64,000 bases of DNA. Source: Paenibacillus sp. JNUCC32. Its GTDB lineage: Bacteria; Bacillota; Bacilli; Paenibacillales; Paenibacillaceae. The notes under the pieces were generated by a model. It had not been told where the DNA came from. It saw only the letters and a list, made by a program, of their open reading frames with translations, and did no database searches. The stretch is taken from the NCBI RefSeq assembly GCF_014863545.1, contig NZ_CP062260.1, forward strand, positions 1,550,001 to 1,614,000. The letters run 5' to 3'. Positions 35,142 to 42,613 of this stretch are shown piece by piece (the first letter of the stretch is position 1; each line of letters opens with the position of its first letter). Made by a program: the position numbers and the translations under genes.

Positions 35142-36223
35142 AGCATCGCCTAGACCTGAGGCTCGCCGCCATCATTATCAGCATCACGGCAGGGATCCTG
35201 ATCGTGTTTACCGTGATCAACATCGTGACGAACCATTACCATATCGCGATGTACCAGCAGCAGTCCAGCGGACACAGCGGAATGGATGAGCTGAACTACC
35301 ATTTGGAGCAGGCGCAGATGCAATCGATTATCTTAACCTGCCTGTTATCGATTGCCATAGCCTCCATAATAGGAATCTATGTAGCAAGAAGGATATCGGC
35401 TCCCCTCGTCCAGATGAAGCGGGCGGCAGAAATGATGACGCAGGGAAATTGGGATATCCGCGTGGCAGCCGAAGGGTACGATGAAATTGCGGGGCTTGGT
35501 GCTTCGCTGAATGAGCTTGCAGTGCAGCTGCAGAAACAGGAGCAGCTTCGCAGGAACATGACGCAAGATATCGCGCATGAGCTCCGAACGCCGCTAACCA
35601 CCTTAAAGAGTCACACCCGTGCACTCGAGGACGGGGTATGGGAGCCGACTGCAGACCGTTTCCGCACCTGCTTGGATGAAATCGACCGTTTGATTCAGCT
35701 CGTCACGGAGCTGGAGGAGCTGCACGATATGGAATCCCCGGAGTTTCAGCTGTCCCGGTCCGAGCAGGATCTGAGCCATATTATGGAGAGAGCCGTCACG
35801 TTGGCGAAGGCGATGTATCATGAAAAAGAAGTGAGTTTGCAATATGCCGGCAGTTCTTCGATCGCAGTCGAGGTGGATCCAGACCGGATGCATCAGATTC
35901 TGATCAATGTGTTAAGCAATGCCTTGCACTACACCCCGTCCGGCGGTACGGTGCAAGCCGATCTCGTGGACGAAGGGGCCGATGCCCTGATTCGGATTCG
36001 GGATTCGGGACAGGGCATCTCCCAATCCGATCTGCCGTATATATTCGAAAGGCTGTATCGGGGCGATAAGTCGAGGAATCGGTTAAGCGGCGGAAGCGGA
36101 ATGGGCCTGGCGATCGTCAAGCAGCTGGTTTCCGCTCATGGCGGCCACGTGTGGGCCGAAAACGGAGATGAGCATGTTGGCGGCAGCTGCTTCTATATTC
36201 GGATTCCGAAAAAGTATAAATAA
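35138..36223 (+). CDS. HAMP-type sensor histidine kinase, partner of the OmpR-type regulator
   Basis: A 361-residue kinase with two membrane helices (residues about 5-30 and 65-88) flanking a short extracellular loop of about 35 residues, then HAMP, HisKA (acceptor His147 in DIAHELRTPLTTL) and HATPase_c (NVLSNALHYTP, RDSGQGI, GSGMGLAIV). It starts at TTG 35138 in a TTGA overlap with the regulator stop, preceded by GGAGGTGACGGGG. The short loop suggests it senses membrane or surface stress rather than a large ligand. A terminator shared with the convergent GH88 gene follows. Confidence 0.93.
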   Translation: MKHRLDLRLAAIIISITAGILIVFTVINIVTNHYHIAMYQQQSSGHSGMDELNYHLEQAQMQSIILTCLLSIAIASIIGIYVARRISAPLVQMKRAAEMMTQGNWDIRVAAEGYDEIAGLGASLNELAVQLQKQEQLRRNMTQDIAHELRTPLTTLKSHTRALEDGVWEPTADRFRTCLDEIDRLIQLVTELEELHDMESPEFQLSRSEQDLSHIMERAVTLAKAMYHEKEVSLQYAGSSSIAVEVDPDRMHQILINVLSNALHYTPSGGTVQADLVDEGADALIRIRDSGQGISQSDLPYIFERLYRGDKSRNRLSGGSGMGLAIVKQLVSAHGGHVWAENGDEHVGGSCFYIRIPKKYK

Positions 36224-36232
36224 ACGCGACAA

Positions 36233-36260
36233 AAAAACCGGATCAGAAGATCCGGTTTTT
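36233..36260. terminator. Bidirectional terminator, overlapping the GH88 stop codon
   Basis: AAAAACCGGATC and GATCCGGTTTTT form perfect 12-base arms around AGAA, with T-runs both ways. The last codons and TGA stop of the minus-strand GH88 gene lie inside the hairpin. Confidence 0.88.
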
Positions 36261-37436
36261 CCATCCCATTAGCTTGGCTGCGCTCTCAACATAATAATAA
36301 TCGCCATAGATGAGCGAGACGTTTATATTTTGTCCGGCAGGCAGATGCCCTGTGGCTTCTTTCAGTATGCCTTCATAATCCGGGTCATCCCATTCGGCGT
36401 AACGGTTCGTCAAAGAGTCGATGATACGCAAGGCGCTGCTGCGGTACAGAGCGCTTTCGGCTTGCGGGACGAGGTCCGCGATTTCAAGCAGCCCGGATGC
36501 GGCGCAGGATGCCGCGGATGTATCCCTTGGCACCGGTGCCATTGGGGATGTTTCCGTCCCGTCATGATCGGGGGATTCCATATCCTTGCGCTCCGCCCGA
36601 AAATCCCAAAGCGGAATGGAATCTTCCTCAAGGGAAGCCACGAAGAAATGAGCGACTCGCTTGGCAGCGTCGAGATACCGAATATCGCCGGTATACCGAT
36701 AGGTGTTCGCCATCCCGTGCAAAGCCCAGGCTGCTCCCCGGCTCCAGGCCGATTCCGGTCCAAAGCCTTGCCCGCCGAGCGATTCCATATATTCTCCCGT
36801 CAACGGGTCAAACCGGCAGATGTGCCGAACCGAGCCGTCGGGTCTAATGAAATGTTCAGCAACCGTATTGGCCTGCTCTCTGGCGATATGAGCGAATCTC
36901 GGATCGCCGCTCTCCTCGGAAGCCCAGAACAAGAGGGAGAGATTCATGGTGGAATCGATGATGGACCAGCCTTCGTTTCCGTGGTTCCACGAGGTAGGCT
37001 TCACCTGATTCCAAGCGCGAATGAATCTGCCGACGGGGTTATACCTTCCTGCGAGCAGGGTAGCCGCCAACAATGCTCTCCGCCTGGCATCCGGATCGCC
37101 GGTCAGTTTATATTTGATGACGGCCGTCGGCAGAAATTGAAAGCCTACATCGTGATGAAAGTTACTGTCTTCGATCAGCGCCTCTTCAAGCCGAATATCC
37201 CATTCCCAAGCCCTTTCCTTATACTGCGGCTTGTTGGTCATATCATACATCATCCATAGCATCCCCGGCCAAAAACCGGAGGTCCACCAATCGATCCGGG
37301 TGGAATCATAGATCCCGTTCTTTGTGGCATGGGGAACTTTGCCTTGGAGCTGACCCGTCATGCGCGTTACTTTCTTTTCGAGTTTTCCCCATAACGATGC
37401 ATAGGTCATTACCTCTTCCTTCACTTGTCCGTTCAT
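36243..37436 (-). CDS. GH88 unsaturated glucuronyl hydrolase
   Basis: A 397-residue (alpha/alpha)6-barrel hydrolase that removes the 4,5-unsaturated uronic acid left at the non-reducing end of oligosaccharides by polysaccharide lyases. Asp96 in FHHDVGF and Asp161 in WSIIDSTMNL match the two key aspartates of Bacillus UGL, and WWTSGFWPGMLW is another family block. No signal peptide is seen, so it acts in the cytoplasm. ATG 37436 is chosen because GGGAGG lies seven bases upstream; a longer frame from 37493 would place 19 unrelated residues first. It is divergent from the tautomerase and Lpl permease operon and probably works on the oligosaccharides that system brings in. Confidence 0.92.
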   Translation of the reverse strand: MNGQVKEEVMTYASLWGKLEKKVTRMTGQLQGKVPHATKNGIYDSTRIDWWTSGFWPGMLWMMYDMTNKPQYKERAWEWDIRLEEALIEDSNFHHDVGFQFLPTAVIKYKLTGDPDARRRALLAATLLAGRYNPVGRFIRAWNQVKPTSWNHGNEGWSIIDSTMNLSLLFWASEESGDPRFAHIAREQANTVAEHFIRPDGSVRHICRFDPLTGEYMESLGGQGFGPESAWSRGAAWALHGMANTYRYTGDIRYLDAAKRVAHFFVASLEEDSIPLWDFRAERKDMESPDHDGTETSPMAPVPRDTSAASCAASGLLEIADLVPQAESALYRSSALRIIDSLTNRYAEWDDPDYEGILKEATGHLPAGQNINVSLIYGDYYYVESAAKLMGWKNRIF

Positions 37437-37553
37437 CGCTAACCTCCCATAACTGATGGCATCGAGCGGCCCGTGTTGGCATCTGCTTGGCATCTGCTTT
37501 GAACCATTGTTCCACAGAACGCTTCGAATTTCTAGACCAGCCGTTTAAAAACT

Positions 37554-37623
37554 GTTGAAATCACAAGCCGAGCTTAAAAAAACACAAGCCGCCGATCCAC
37601 CTAAAAAAAACACAAAGGAACCG
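37554..37623 (+). promoter_or_regulatory. Three repeats of an AAAAAACACAA element before the first Lpl operon
   Basis: Three related elements occur in a row: GTTGAAATCACAAGCCG (37554-37570), CTTAAAAAAACACAAGCCG (37573-37591) and CCTAAAAAAAACACAAAGG (37600-37618). The CACAA cores are 21 and 28 bases apart. A fourth copy stands before the binding-protein gene at 39752. Likely operators of the YesN-type regulator at 41564; this is inference from position and repetition. Confidence 0.6.
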
Positions 37624-37634
37624 ATCTTCCTCCA

Positions 37635-37662
37635 TTGCTGCCCGGTCATGAAAACCTATAGG
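37635..37662 (+). promoter_or_regulatory. Candidate promoter of the tautomerase-Lpl permease operon
   Basis: TTGCTG (37635-37640), a 16-base spacer and TATAGG (37657-37662). The -35 begins 20 bases after the last base of the nearest CACAA core, the same distance as at the 39787 promoter. Confidence 0.5.
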
Positions 37663-37707
37663 ATAAGGATATTCATCACATCCATTTCCTAAGGAGGCGA
37701 TCAGCCG

Positions 37708-37890
37708 ATGCCGCAAATTACGATTAAAATGTACGAAGGACGCACGGATGAGCAGAAGAACGAAATCGTTGACGTTTTTACAAAGGAGCTGTCGCGGATC
37801 ATTGACCGGGAGCCTGAATTTATCAGCATCCGGTTTGACGAAATTCCGATAGATGACAACGCACCGGCCCATTTGAGAAACAAGAGGTGA
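37708..37890 (+). CDS. 4-oxalocrotonate tautomerase family protein
   Basis: A 60-residue small tautomerase. After removal of Met the catalytic Pro1 is exposed (PQITIKMYEGR), Arg11 is in place, and SIRFDEIPID supplies the strand with the second arginine. Members convert enol and keto forms of small acids and act as multimers in the cytoplasm. TAAGGAGGCG precedes the ATG. The gene is the first of the Lpl permease operon: the permease start lies six bases after its stop, and the permease ribosome site is inside its last codons. It may isomerise a keto-acid arising from an unsaturated uronate, but this pairing is unusual and its substrate is unknown. Confidence 0.85.
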   Translation: MPQITIKMYEGRTDEQKNEIVDVFTKELSRIIDREPEFISIRFDEIPIDDNAPAHLRNKR

Positions 37891-37896
37891 TGACAG

Positions 37897-38859
37897 ATGG
37901 CCGAGCCAAACAAAGCAGCGGTAAGCCCGATTCTGGACGGAAGGCTTGATAAACGGAGAAAGCTGCTCGGATTCATGTGGAAATACAGGGCGCTGTACTT
38001 CATATCGCTGCCGGGACTGCTGTTCTTCGCATTGTTCAAATATGTTCCGTTAATGGGCTCCGTGATCGCATTCCAGAACTACAATTTGTTTGCGGGCGTA
38101 ACGGGAAGTCCCTGGGTGGGCCTTGAGCACTTTGGGCGAATGTTCCAGCACTATGATTTTCTGAAAATTCTGCGCAATACGCTTCTGCTGGGTACATATG
38201 ACATTCTGTTTGCTTTTACGGCCCCCATCGTCCTGGCTTTATTGCTGAACGAGGTTCGCCAGGTCGTTTACAAGAAAATTGTCCAGACGATATTCTATGC
38301 GCCGCATTTTCTGTCATGGGTCATTGTAAGCGGTATCTTTGTTGGAATCCTGTCCCCATCATCGGGGATCGTGAACGTGGTGCTCGGGTGGTTCGGCATC
38401 GAACCGATCTATTTCCTCGGCGAAGATTCCTACATTCGAACGGTATTGGTGGGCTCCGGATTATGGAGAGATGTCGGCTGGGGAACCATCATCTATCTGG
38501 CGGCGCTCGCAGGCATCAATCCGGATCTTTACGAAGCCTCCGAAATCGACGGAGCGGGGAGATGGCGCCAGACCCTCAGCATTACGCTGCCAGCGCTGCT
38601 TCCCGTGATAACGATCCTGTTCCTGCTCAAGATCGGGGATTTCATGGATTACGGGTTTGAACGCGTATTCGTGTTTCAGAACCCGCTTAACATCCAGTCC
38701 AGCGAAATTTTGGACACGTACATTTACAAAGCCGGCTTGCAGCAGCTTCAGTACAGTTATGCCACCGCCATCGGGGTGTTCAAGTCCGTTGTCGGCTTGT
38801 TCCTGATCGCCATTGCAAACACCATCAGCAAGAAAGCGACCGGCGAGTCGCTGTATTAG
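37897..38859 (+). CDS. LplB-type sugar ABC transporter permease
   Basis: A 320-residue inner-membrane permease with six predicted helices and the cytoplasmic EAA loop EASEIDGAGRWRQTLSITLP, which docks the ATPase. It belongs to the LplB/YtcP-like branch that imports oligosaccharides in Gram-positive bacteria. AGGTGATGACAG precedes the ATG. It pairs with the permease right after it and with the lipoprotein at 39876. No ATPase gene lies in the cluster, so a shared MsmX-like ATPase encoded elsewhere is expected. Confidence 0.93.
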   Translation: MAEPNKAAVSPILDGRLDKRRKLLGFMWKYRALYFISLPGLLFFALFKYVPLMGSVIAFQNYNLFAGVTGSPWVGLEHFGRMFQHYDFLKILRNTLLLGTYDILFAFTAPIVLALLLNEVRQVVYKKIVQTIFYAPHFLSWVIVSGIFVGILSPSSGIVNVVLGWFGIEPIYFLGEDSYIRTVLVGSGLWRDVGWGTIIYLAALAGINPDLYEASEIDGAGRWRQTLSITLPALLPVITILFLLKIGDFMDYGFERVFVFQNPLNIQSSEILDTYIYKAGLQQLQYSYATAIGVFKSVVGLFLIAIANTISKKATGESLY

Positions 38860-38877
38860 AGGGGAGTGACCACCAAC

Positions 38878-39750
38878 GTGAAATATGACAGTGCAGGCAG
38901 AAAAATGTTTCTTGTATTGAACTATATCATCCTTACTTTTCTTGCACTCACCATGCTGCTCCCTTTTCTCAATGTCATTGCCCAGTCGTTCAGCAGCCCG
39001 GGCGCTATCGATCGCGGAGAAGTGATGTTCTGGCCGGTGGAATTTACCTTTGCATACTACAAGCATGTATTCAACGATGTTTCCATCTGGAGGGCGTTCG
39101 GGATCAGCGTCTATATTACGATATTCGGAACCTTCATCAATCTGGCAGCAACCGCTTCGCTGGCGTACCCGCTCTCCAGGCCCGAATACGTCGGCAGGAA
39201 AACCATCATGATTATCATCTTATTGACCATGATTTTTACGGCGCCGCTCATCCCGCAATTCATTCTGATGCGCGAGCTGAATCTCGTCAACACGCTGTGG
39301 TCCTTGATGCTGCCATCGGCGATCAGCGCATTCAACCTGTTTGTGCTTCGCACGTTCTTCACCCAAATTCCGGGCGAACTGATCGATTCGTCCCGAATCG
39401 ACGGATGCAGCGAGGTCCGTACTTTATGGAGCATCGTGCTTCCGTTATCCAAGCCGGCGCTGGCGACGGTAGGGATTTTCTATTCCGTAACGAATTGGAA
39501 CAAATATATGGATGCCCTTTACTATATCAATGACCGCAGCAAGTATCCGCTCCAGGTAAAATTGAGGGAACTTCTGGTGAACGAGGGCCTGACCGATACG
39601 GGCAACATGGCGTTCGAAGCAAGCTCCCAGTCCGTGCAGGGCATTCAGATGGCGGTTATTCTGGTAGCCACGCTGCCCATCATTCTCTTGTATCCGTTTC
39701 TGCAGCGCTTCTTCATTCACGGGATGATGATCGGGTCGATCAAAGAATAG
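38878..39750 (+). CDS. LplC-type sugar ABC transporter permease
   Basis: A 290-residue second permease of the same importer, of the LplC/YtcP-like MalG branch. It has six helices and the EAA-like loop ELIDSSRIDGCSEVRTLWSI, and ends in FFIHGMMIGSIKE, typical for the group. GTG 38878 is chosen because GAGGGGAG lies at a workable distance; the GTG at 38866 overlaps that site. It follows the LplB-type gene closely. A separate promoter for the binding protein lies just after its stop. Confidence 0.92.
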   Translation: MKYDSAGRKMFLVLNYIILTFLALTMLLPFLNVIAQSFSSPGAIDRGEVMFWPVEFTFAYYKHVFNDVSIWRAFGISVYITIFGTFINLAATASLAYPLSRPEYVGRKTIMIIILLTMIFTAPLIPQFILMRELNLVNTLWSLMLPSAISAFNLFVLRTFFTQIPGELIDSSRIDGCSEVRTLWSIVLPLSKPALATVGIFYSVTNWNKYMDALYYINDRSKYPLQVKLRELLVNEGLTDTGNMAFEASSQSVQGIQMAVILVATLPIILLYPFLQRFFIHGMMIGSIKE

Positions 39751-39751
39751 C

Positions 39752-39774
39752 CCTAAAAAAACGACAAACCGAGC
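39752..39774 (+). promoter_or_regulatory. Fourth copy of the candidate YesN element
   Basis: CCTAAAAAAACGACAAACCG, followed by AGCC, repeats the element seen at 37554-37623. It lies directly after the LplC-type stop codon and just upstream of the promoter for the binding protein. Confidence 0.6.
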
Positions 39775-39786
39775 CAAAGACATTCC

Positions 39787-39840
39787 TTGTTCCCGCCCAG
39801 ACGGCTCTCTATACTGATAATAAGTTTGAAAGCGCTATTA
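39787..39840 (+). promoter_or_regulatory. Promoter of the binding-protein gene with an overlapping cre-like site
   Basis: TTGTTC (39787-39792), a 17-base spacer and TATACT (39810-39815) form a good sigma-A promoter. TGAAAGCGCTATTA (39827-39840) fits the CcpA cre consensus except at one position near its end. It sits just downstream of the -10, where CcpA binding would block initiation when glucose is plentiful. Confidence 0.65.
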
Positions 39841-39875
39841 TAAGCGACTATATTAGCTTGAAAAGAGGGGTATTC

Positions 39876-41453
39876 ATGAGAAAAAGCTGGACACGTGCGC
39901 TTACGTCAGGTCTTGTACTGGCCATGCTCGTCGGCTGTGCGGGCAATAATGGCGGAGGCGGAGGAGCCAACGCCGGGGGCGACGGCCAAGGCGGGAATGA
40001 AGCGGGAGTCACGAAATTTTCCATTTCGATGCGGACGCTTAACGTTTCCTACGTTGAGAAGAATCCGGATATCAACAAGGATAAGTACGTGCTGGAGCTA
40101 GAGAAAATGACGAATACGGACCTCGATATCCGCCTCATTCCGCATAACGAATATCAGGATAAGATGGTGCAGATGTTCGCAACGAACGATATACCGGATG
40201 TGGTGCAGGGCACTGGCGGAATCAGCGGACCCGAGCTGGCGGGTGCCGTGGAGAACGGAGTCTTTCTTCCGCTCAACGACCTGCTGCAGGAGCACGGACA
40301 GGACCTGCTCAAGTTTATCCCCGAGGAAGCCTGGAAGCGGATGACGGATTCCAAGACGGGCAATATTTACGGGATTCCCGAAATCCTGTCCAATCCGTCC
40401 AGACGGGCCACGTGGATTCGGACCGACCTGCTGGAAAAGGTAGGCAAGGAGATCCCGACGACGGTGGAAGAGACGATGGAGGTTCTGCGCGCGTTCAAGG
40501 AAGCCGGTGTGGAGCAGCCTTATGCGGGACGTCAGAATTTCAAATATGCCGATACCTTCTTCGGCGCCTATGACGTGCTGGGTTACCTGAACCAATTCAA
40601 GGTATTCCCGGACGGGCAAGTAAAGCCCACCTTTTTTGACGAAGAAAATATGAAGCAGGCCATTCAGATCTATAAGACGATGCATGAGGAAGGATTGATC
40701 AGCAAGGAATTCGCGACCATTGAAAGCGCGGATTTCAAATCCATCGTCACGAGCGGCAAAGCCGGCATGTGGTCTATGAATGCCAACGAGCTTCCGATCT
40801 GGGGAACCCAGCTGAAGGAGAATGTGCCGGACGCGAAAGTGGCGCTGATTCCTTCGCCTGTAGGACCTGACGGTAAAGGGGGATATGCCCATTATAATCC
40901 GGTCACGCGTTCCTTCTTCATCAACGCGAAGGCGAAGGACAAAGCGGAGGATATCGTGAAGTTCTTCAACTGGATGGTCAGTGAGGACGCGGAATTGTTC
41001 TTCAGCTTCGGCATCGAGGGCGAGGATTATCAGGTAACCGACGGAAAGCCGGTCTTCGAGGTGCCGACGGACGCTGCAGGCGCGGATAAGATGCGTTATT
41101 TGAACTACTGGCTGTGGCTGGTGCAGGACACAACGTACAACAAACGCGTGTCCGAATTGTCCGATTCCGGCAAAGAGCTGATTGATGCTTTTGATAACAT
41201 GTTATCGACTGAGGGCCGCCGCGGAATAGAATTCGACCCGAGACTGGAGGCGATGGTGAAATATCCGGAGCTGAATCCGAAGTCGGATGAACTGCCCCCG
41301 CTGATTCTGGAGCATGTGCTTCGCATGGTATACGGCAGGGAGCCGATCGATAACTACGGCAAGGTGCTCGAGGAGTATCTGTCCAAGGGCGGTAAAGAGA
41401 TTATTGAGGAAGCCACAAAACGATACAACGAAAAAGAAAACGCTTTCGAATAG
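39876..41453 (+). CDS. Oligosaccharide-binding lipoprotein (LplA type)
   Basis: A 525-residue extracellular solute-binding lipoprotein of family 1. The signal ends in LAMLVGC, where the cysteine is lipidated, followed by a Gly/Asn-rich tether. The large two-lobed binding domain contains NDIPDVVQGTGG and, near the end of the second lobe, DIVKFFNWMVSEDAE, typical of LplA proteins. ATG 39876 follows AAAAGAGGGG; a TTG at 39858 lies upstream of that site. It delivers the oligosaccharide to the permease pair at 37897-39750. Its length, about 100 residues above simple maltose-binding proteins, is normal for the Lpl group. Confidence 0.92.
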   Translation: MRKSWTRALTSGLVLAMLVGCAGNNGGGGGANAGGDGQGGNEAGVTKFSISMRTLNVSYVEKNPDINKDKYVLELEKMTNTDLDIRLIPHNEYQDKMVQMFATNDIPDVVQGTGGISGPELAGAVENGVFLPLNDLLQEHGQDLLKFIPEEAWKRMTDSKTGNIYGIPEILSNPSRRATWIRTDLLEKVGKEIPTTVEETMEVLRAFKEAGVEQPYAGRQNFKYADTFFGAYDVLGYLNQFKVFPDGQVKPTFFDEENMKQAIQIYKTMHEEGLISKEFATIESADFKSIVTSGKAGMWSMNANELPIWGTQLKENVPDAKVALIPSPVGPDGKGGYAHYNPVTRSFFINAKAKDKAEDIVKFFNWMVSEDAELFFSFGIEGEDYQVTDGKPVFEVPTDAAGADKMRYLNYWLWLVQDTTYNKRVSELSDSGKELIDAFDNMLSTEGRRGIEFDPRLEAMVKYPELNPKSDELPPLILEHVLRMVYGREPIDNYGKVLEEYLSKGGKEIIEEATKRYNEKENAFE

Positions 41454-41486
41454 GCGGGGCATGTTTTAGTATAGTGTTGATGAATG

Positions 41487-41514
41487 ACTCCTCTGCTTGC
41501 CTAAGCAGAGGAGT
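41487..41514 (+). terminator. Hairpin after the binding-protein gene
   Basis: ACTCCTCTGCTT and AAGCAGAGGAGT form perfect 12-base arms around GCCT. The T-run is weak, so some read-through into the two-component genes is likely. Confidence 0.65.
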
Positions 41515-41563
41515 ATCTTGCTAAAGCTAAACTACTCTCGCTGTTTTGAAAGGGGAATGGGTG

Positions 41564-42613
41564 ATGTACCGCATTCTGGTCGTTGATGATGAACCTATGA
41601 TAAGGATGGGCTTGGCGAAACTGATCACGCAGACGGATCCGGCCATGATTCAAGCGGAAACGGCCGGAAACGGCATGGAAGCATTGGAAGCGATCCAGAC
41701 GGCACGACCGGACTTCATATTTACGGATATCAAGATGCCCAAGATGGACGGCCTGGAGTTAAGCAAGCAGTTATATGAAGCATACGGCGATATCACGGTC
41801 GTTGTCATCTCCGGTTACGGCGATTTCGAATACGCCCAGAAATGCATGTCGTATGGGGTTAAGGAATATCTGCTCAAGCCCGTGACCAAATCGGTGGTAC
41901 ATAACACCATGAACAAATTGATGGCGGATCGAAAATCCATGCAGGAGAAGCAGCGGTTCTATTTTCCGCTTTCCAAGCTGGAGGATTGGCTGGAGCAGCT
42001 CGAGCTGGCCGTATGGCATTTGCAAATGAACGATATCCAGATGAAGCTGCAGGAAATCGAGGATTATTGCAATGAGCGCCGGTTCGAATCGATCCAGCTT
42101 CAGGAGCTGCTGGATGAGCTGTACGCGAAATTGATCAAGCAGTTAAACGGCAGGGACGTATATTCGTTCGAACGCATGACGGTAATATCGGGGCCTGCGC
42201 CCGGAGGGAACCATCATTATTTTGAGAGATTTCGTCTGGCCGTGAACCAGACGGTGAAACTCATACGCGAGAAGAGAAAAGGAAATGCGAAGGAGCCCGT
42301 AGAGGAAGCGAAAGCCTATATCGAGCGCAACTTGTCCCGCGATCTCTCGCTGGATGAGGTGGCCGACATGCTTGGACTCAACCCGTCCTATTTCAGCCAG
42401 CTGTTCAAGCAGATGACGGACGAGACCTTTGTCCATTACCGGATCAAGAAACGAATGGAGAAGGCGAAGAAGCTCCTTGCCATTCCGCATTATAAAATTA
42501 CGGACATTTCGTTCGAAGTGGGGTATGCGGATCATCCCCATTTTACCAAAACCTTTAAGAAGGTCACCGGGTACACCCCTTCCGAATACCGGGAGATGCT
42601 GGGGATCGAATGA
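41564..42613 (+). CDS. YesN-type response regulator with AraC DNA-binding domain
   Basis: A 349-residue response regulator. The receiver is at the N-terminus (RILVVDDEPMI, acceptor Asp in DFIFTDIKMPKMDG, Lys in EYLLKPV). The AraC-type pair of helix-turn-helix motifs occupies the last 100 residues (LSLDEVADMLGLNPSYFSQL, ITDISFEVGYADHPHF). The linker is much shorter than in the 544-residue relative at 23853. ATG 41564 follows AAAGGGG. The start of the kinase gene overlaps its stop (ATGA). It is the best candidate to bind the repeated elements at 37554-37623 and 39752-39774 and to switch on the Lpl importer when its kinase senses the sugar. Confidence 0.93.
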   Translation: MYRILVVDDEPMIRMGLAKLITQTDPAMIQAETAGNGMEALEAIQTARPDFIFTDIKMPKMDGLELSKQLYEAYGDITVVVISGYGDFEYAQKCMSYGVKEYLLKPVTKSVVHNTMNKLMADRKSMQEKQRFYFPLSKLEDWLEQLELAVWHLQMNDIQMKLQEIEDYCNERRFESIQLQELLDELYAKLIKQLNGRDVYSFERMTVISGPAPGGNHHYFERFRLAVNQTVKLIREKRKGNAKEPVEEAKAYIERNLSRDLSLDEVADMLGLNPSYFSQLFKQMTDETFVHYRIKKRMEKAKKLLAIPHYKITDISFEVGYADHPHFTKTFKKVTGYTPSEYREMLGIE

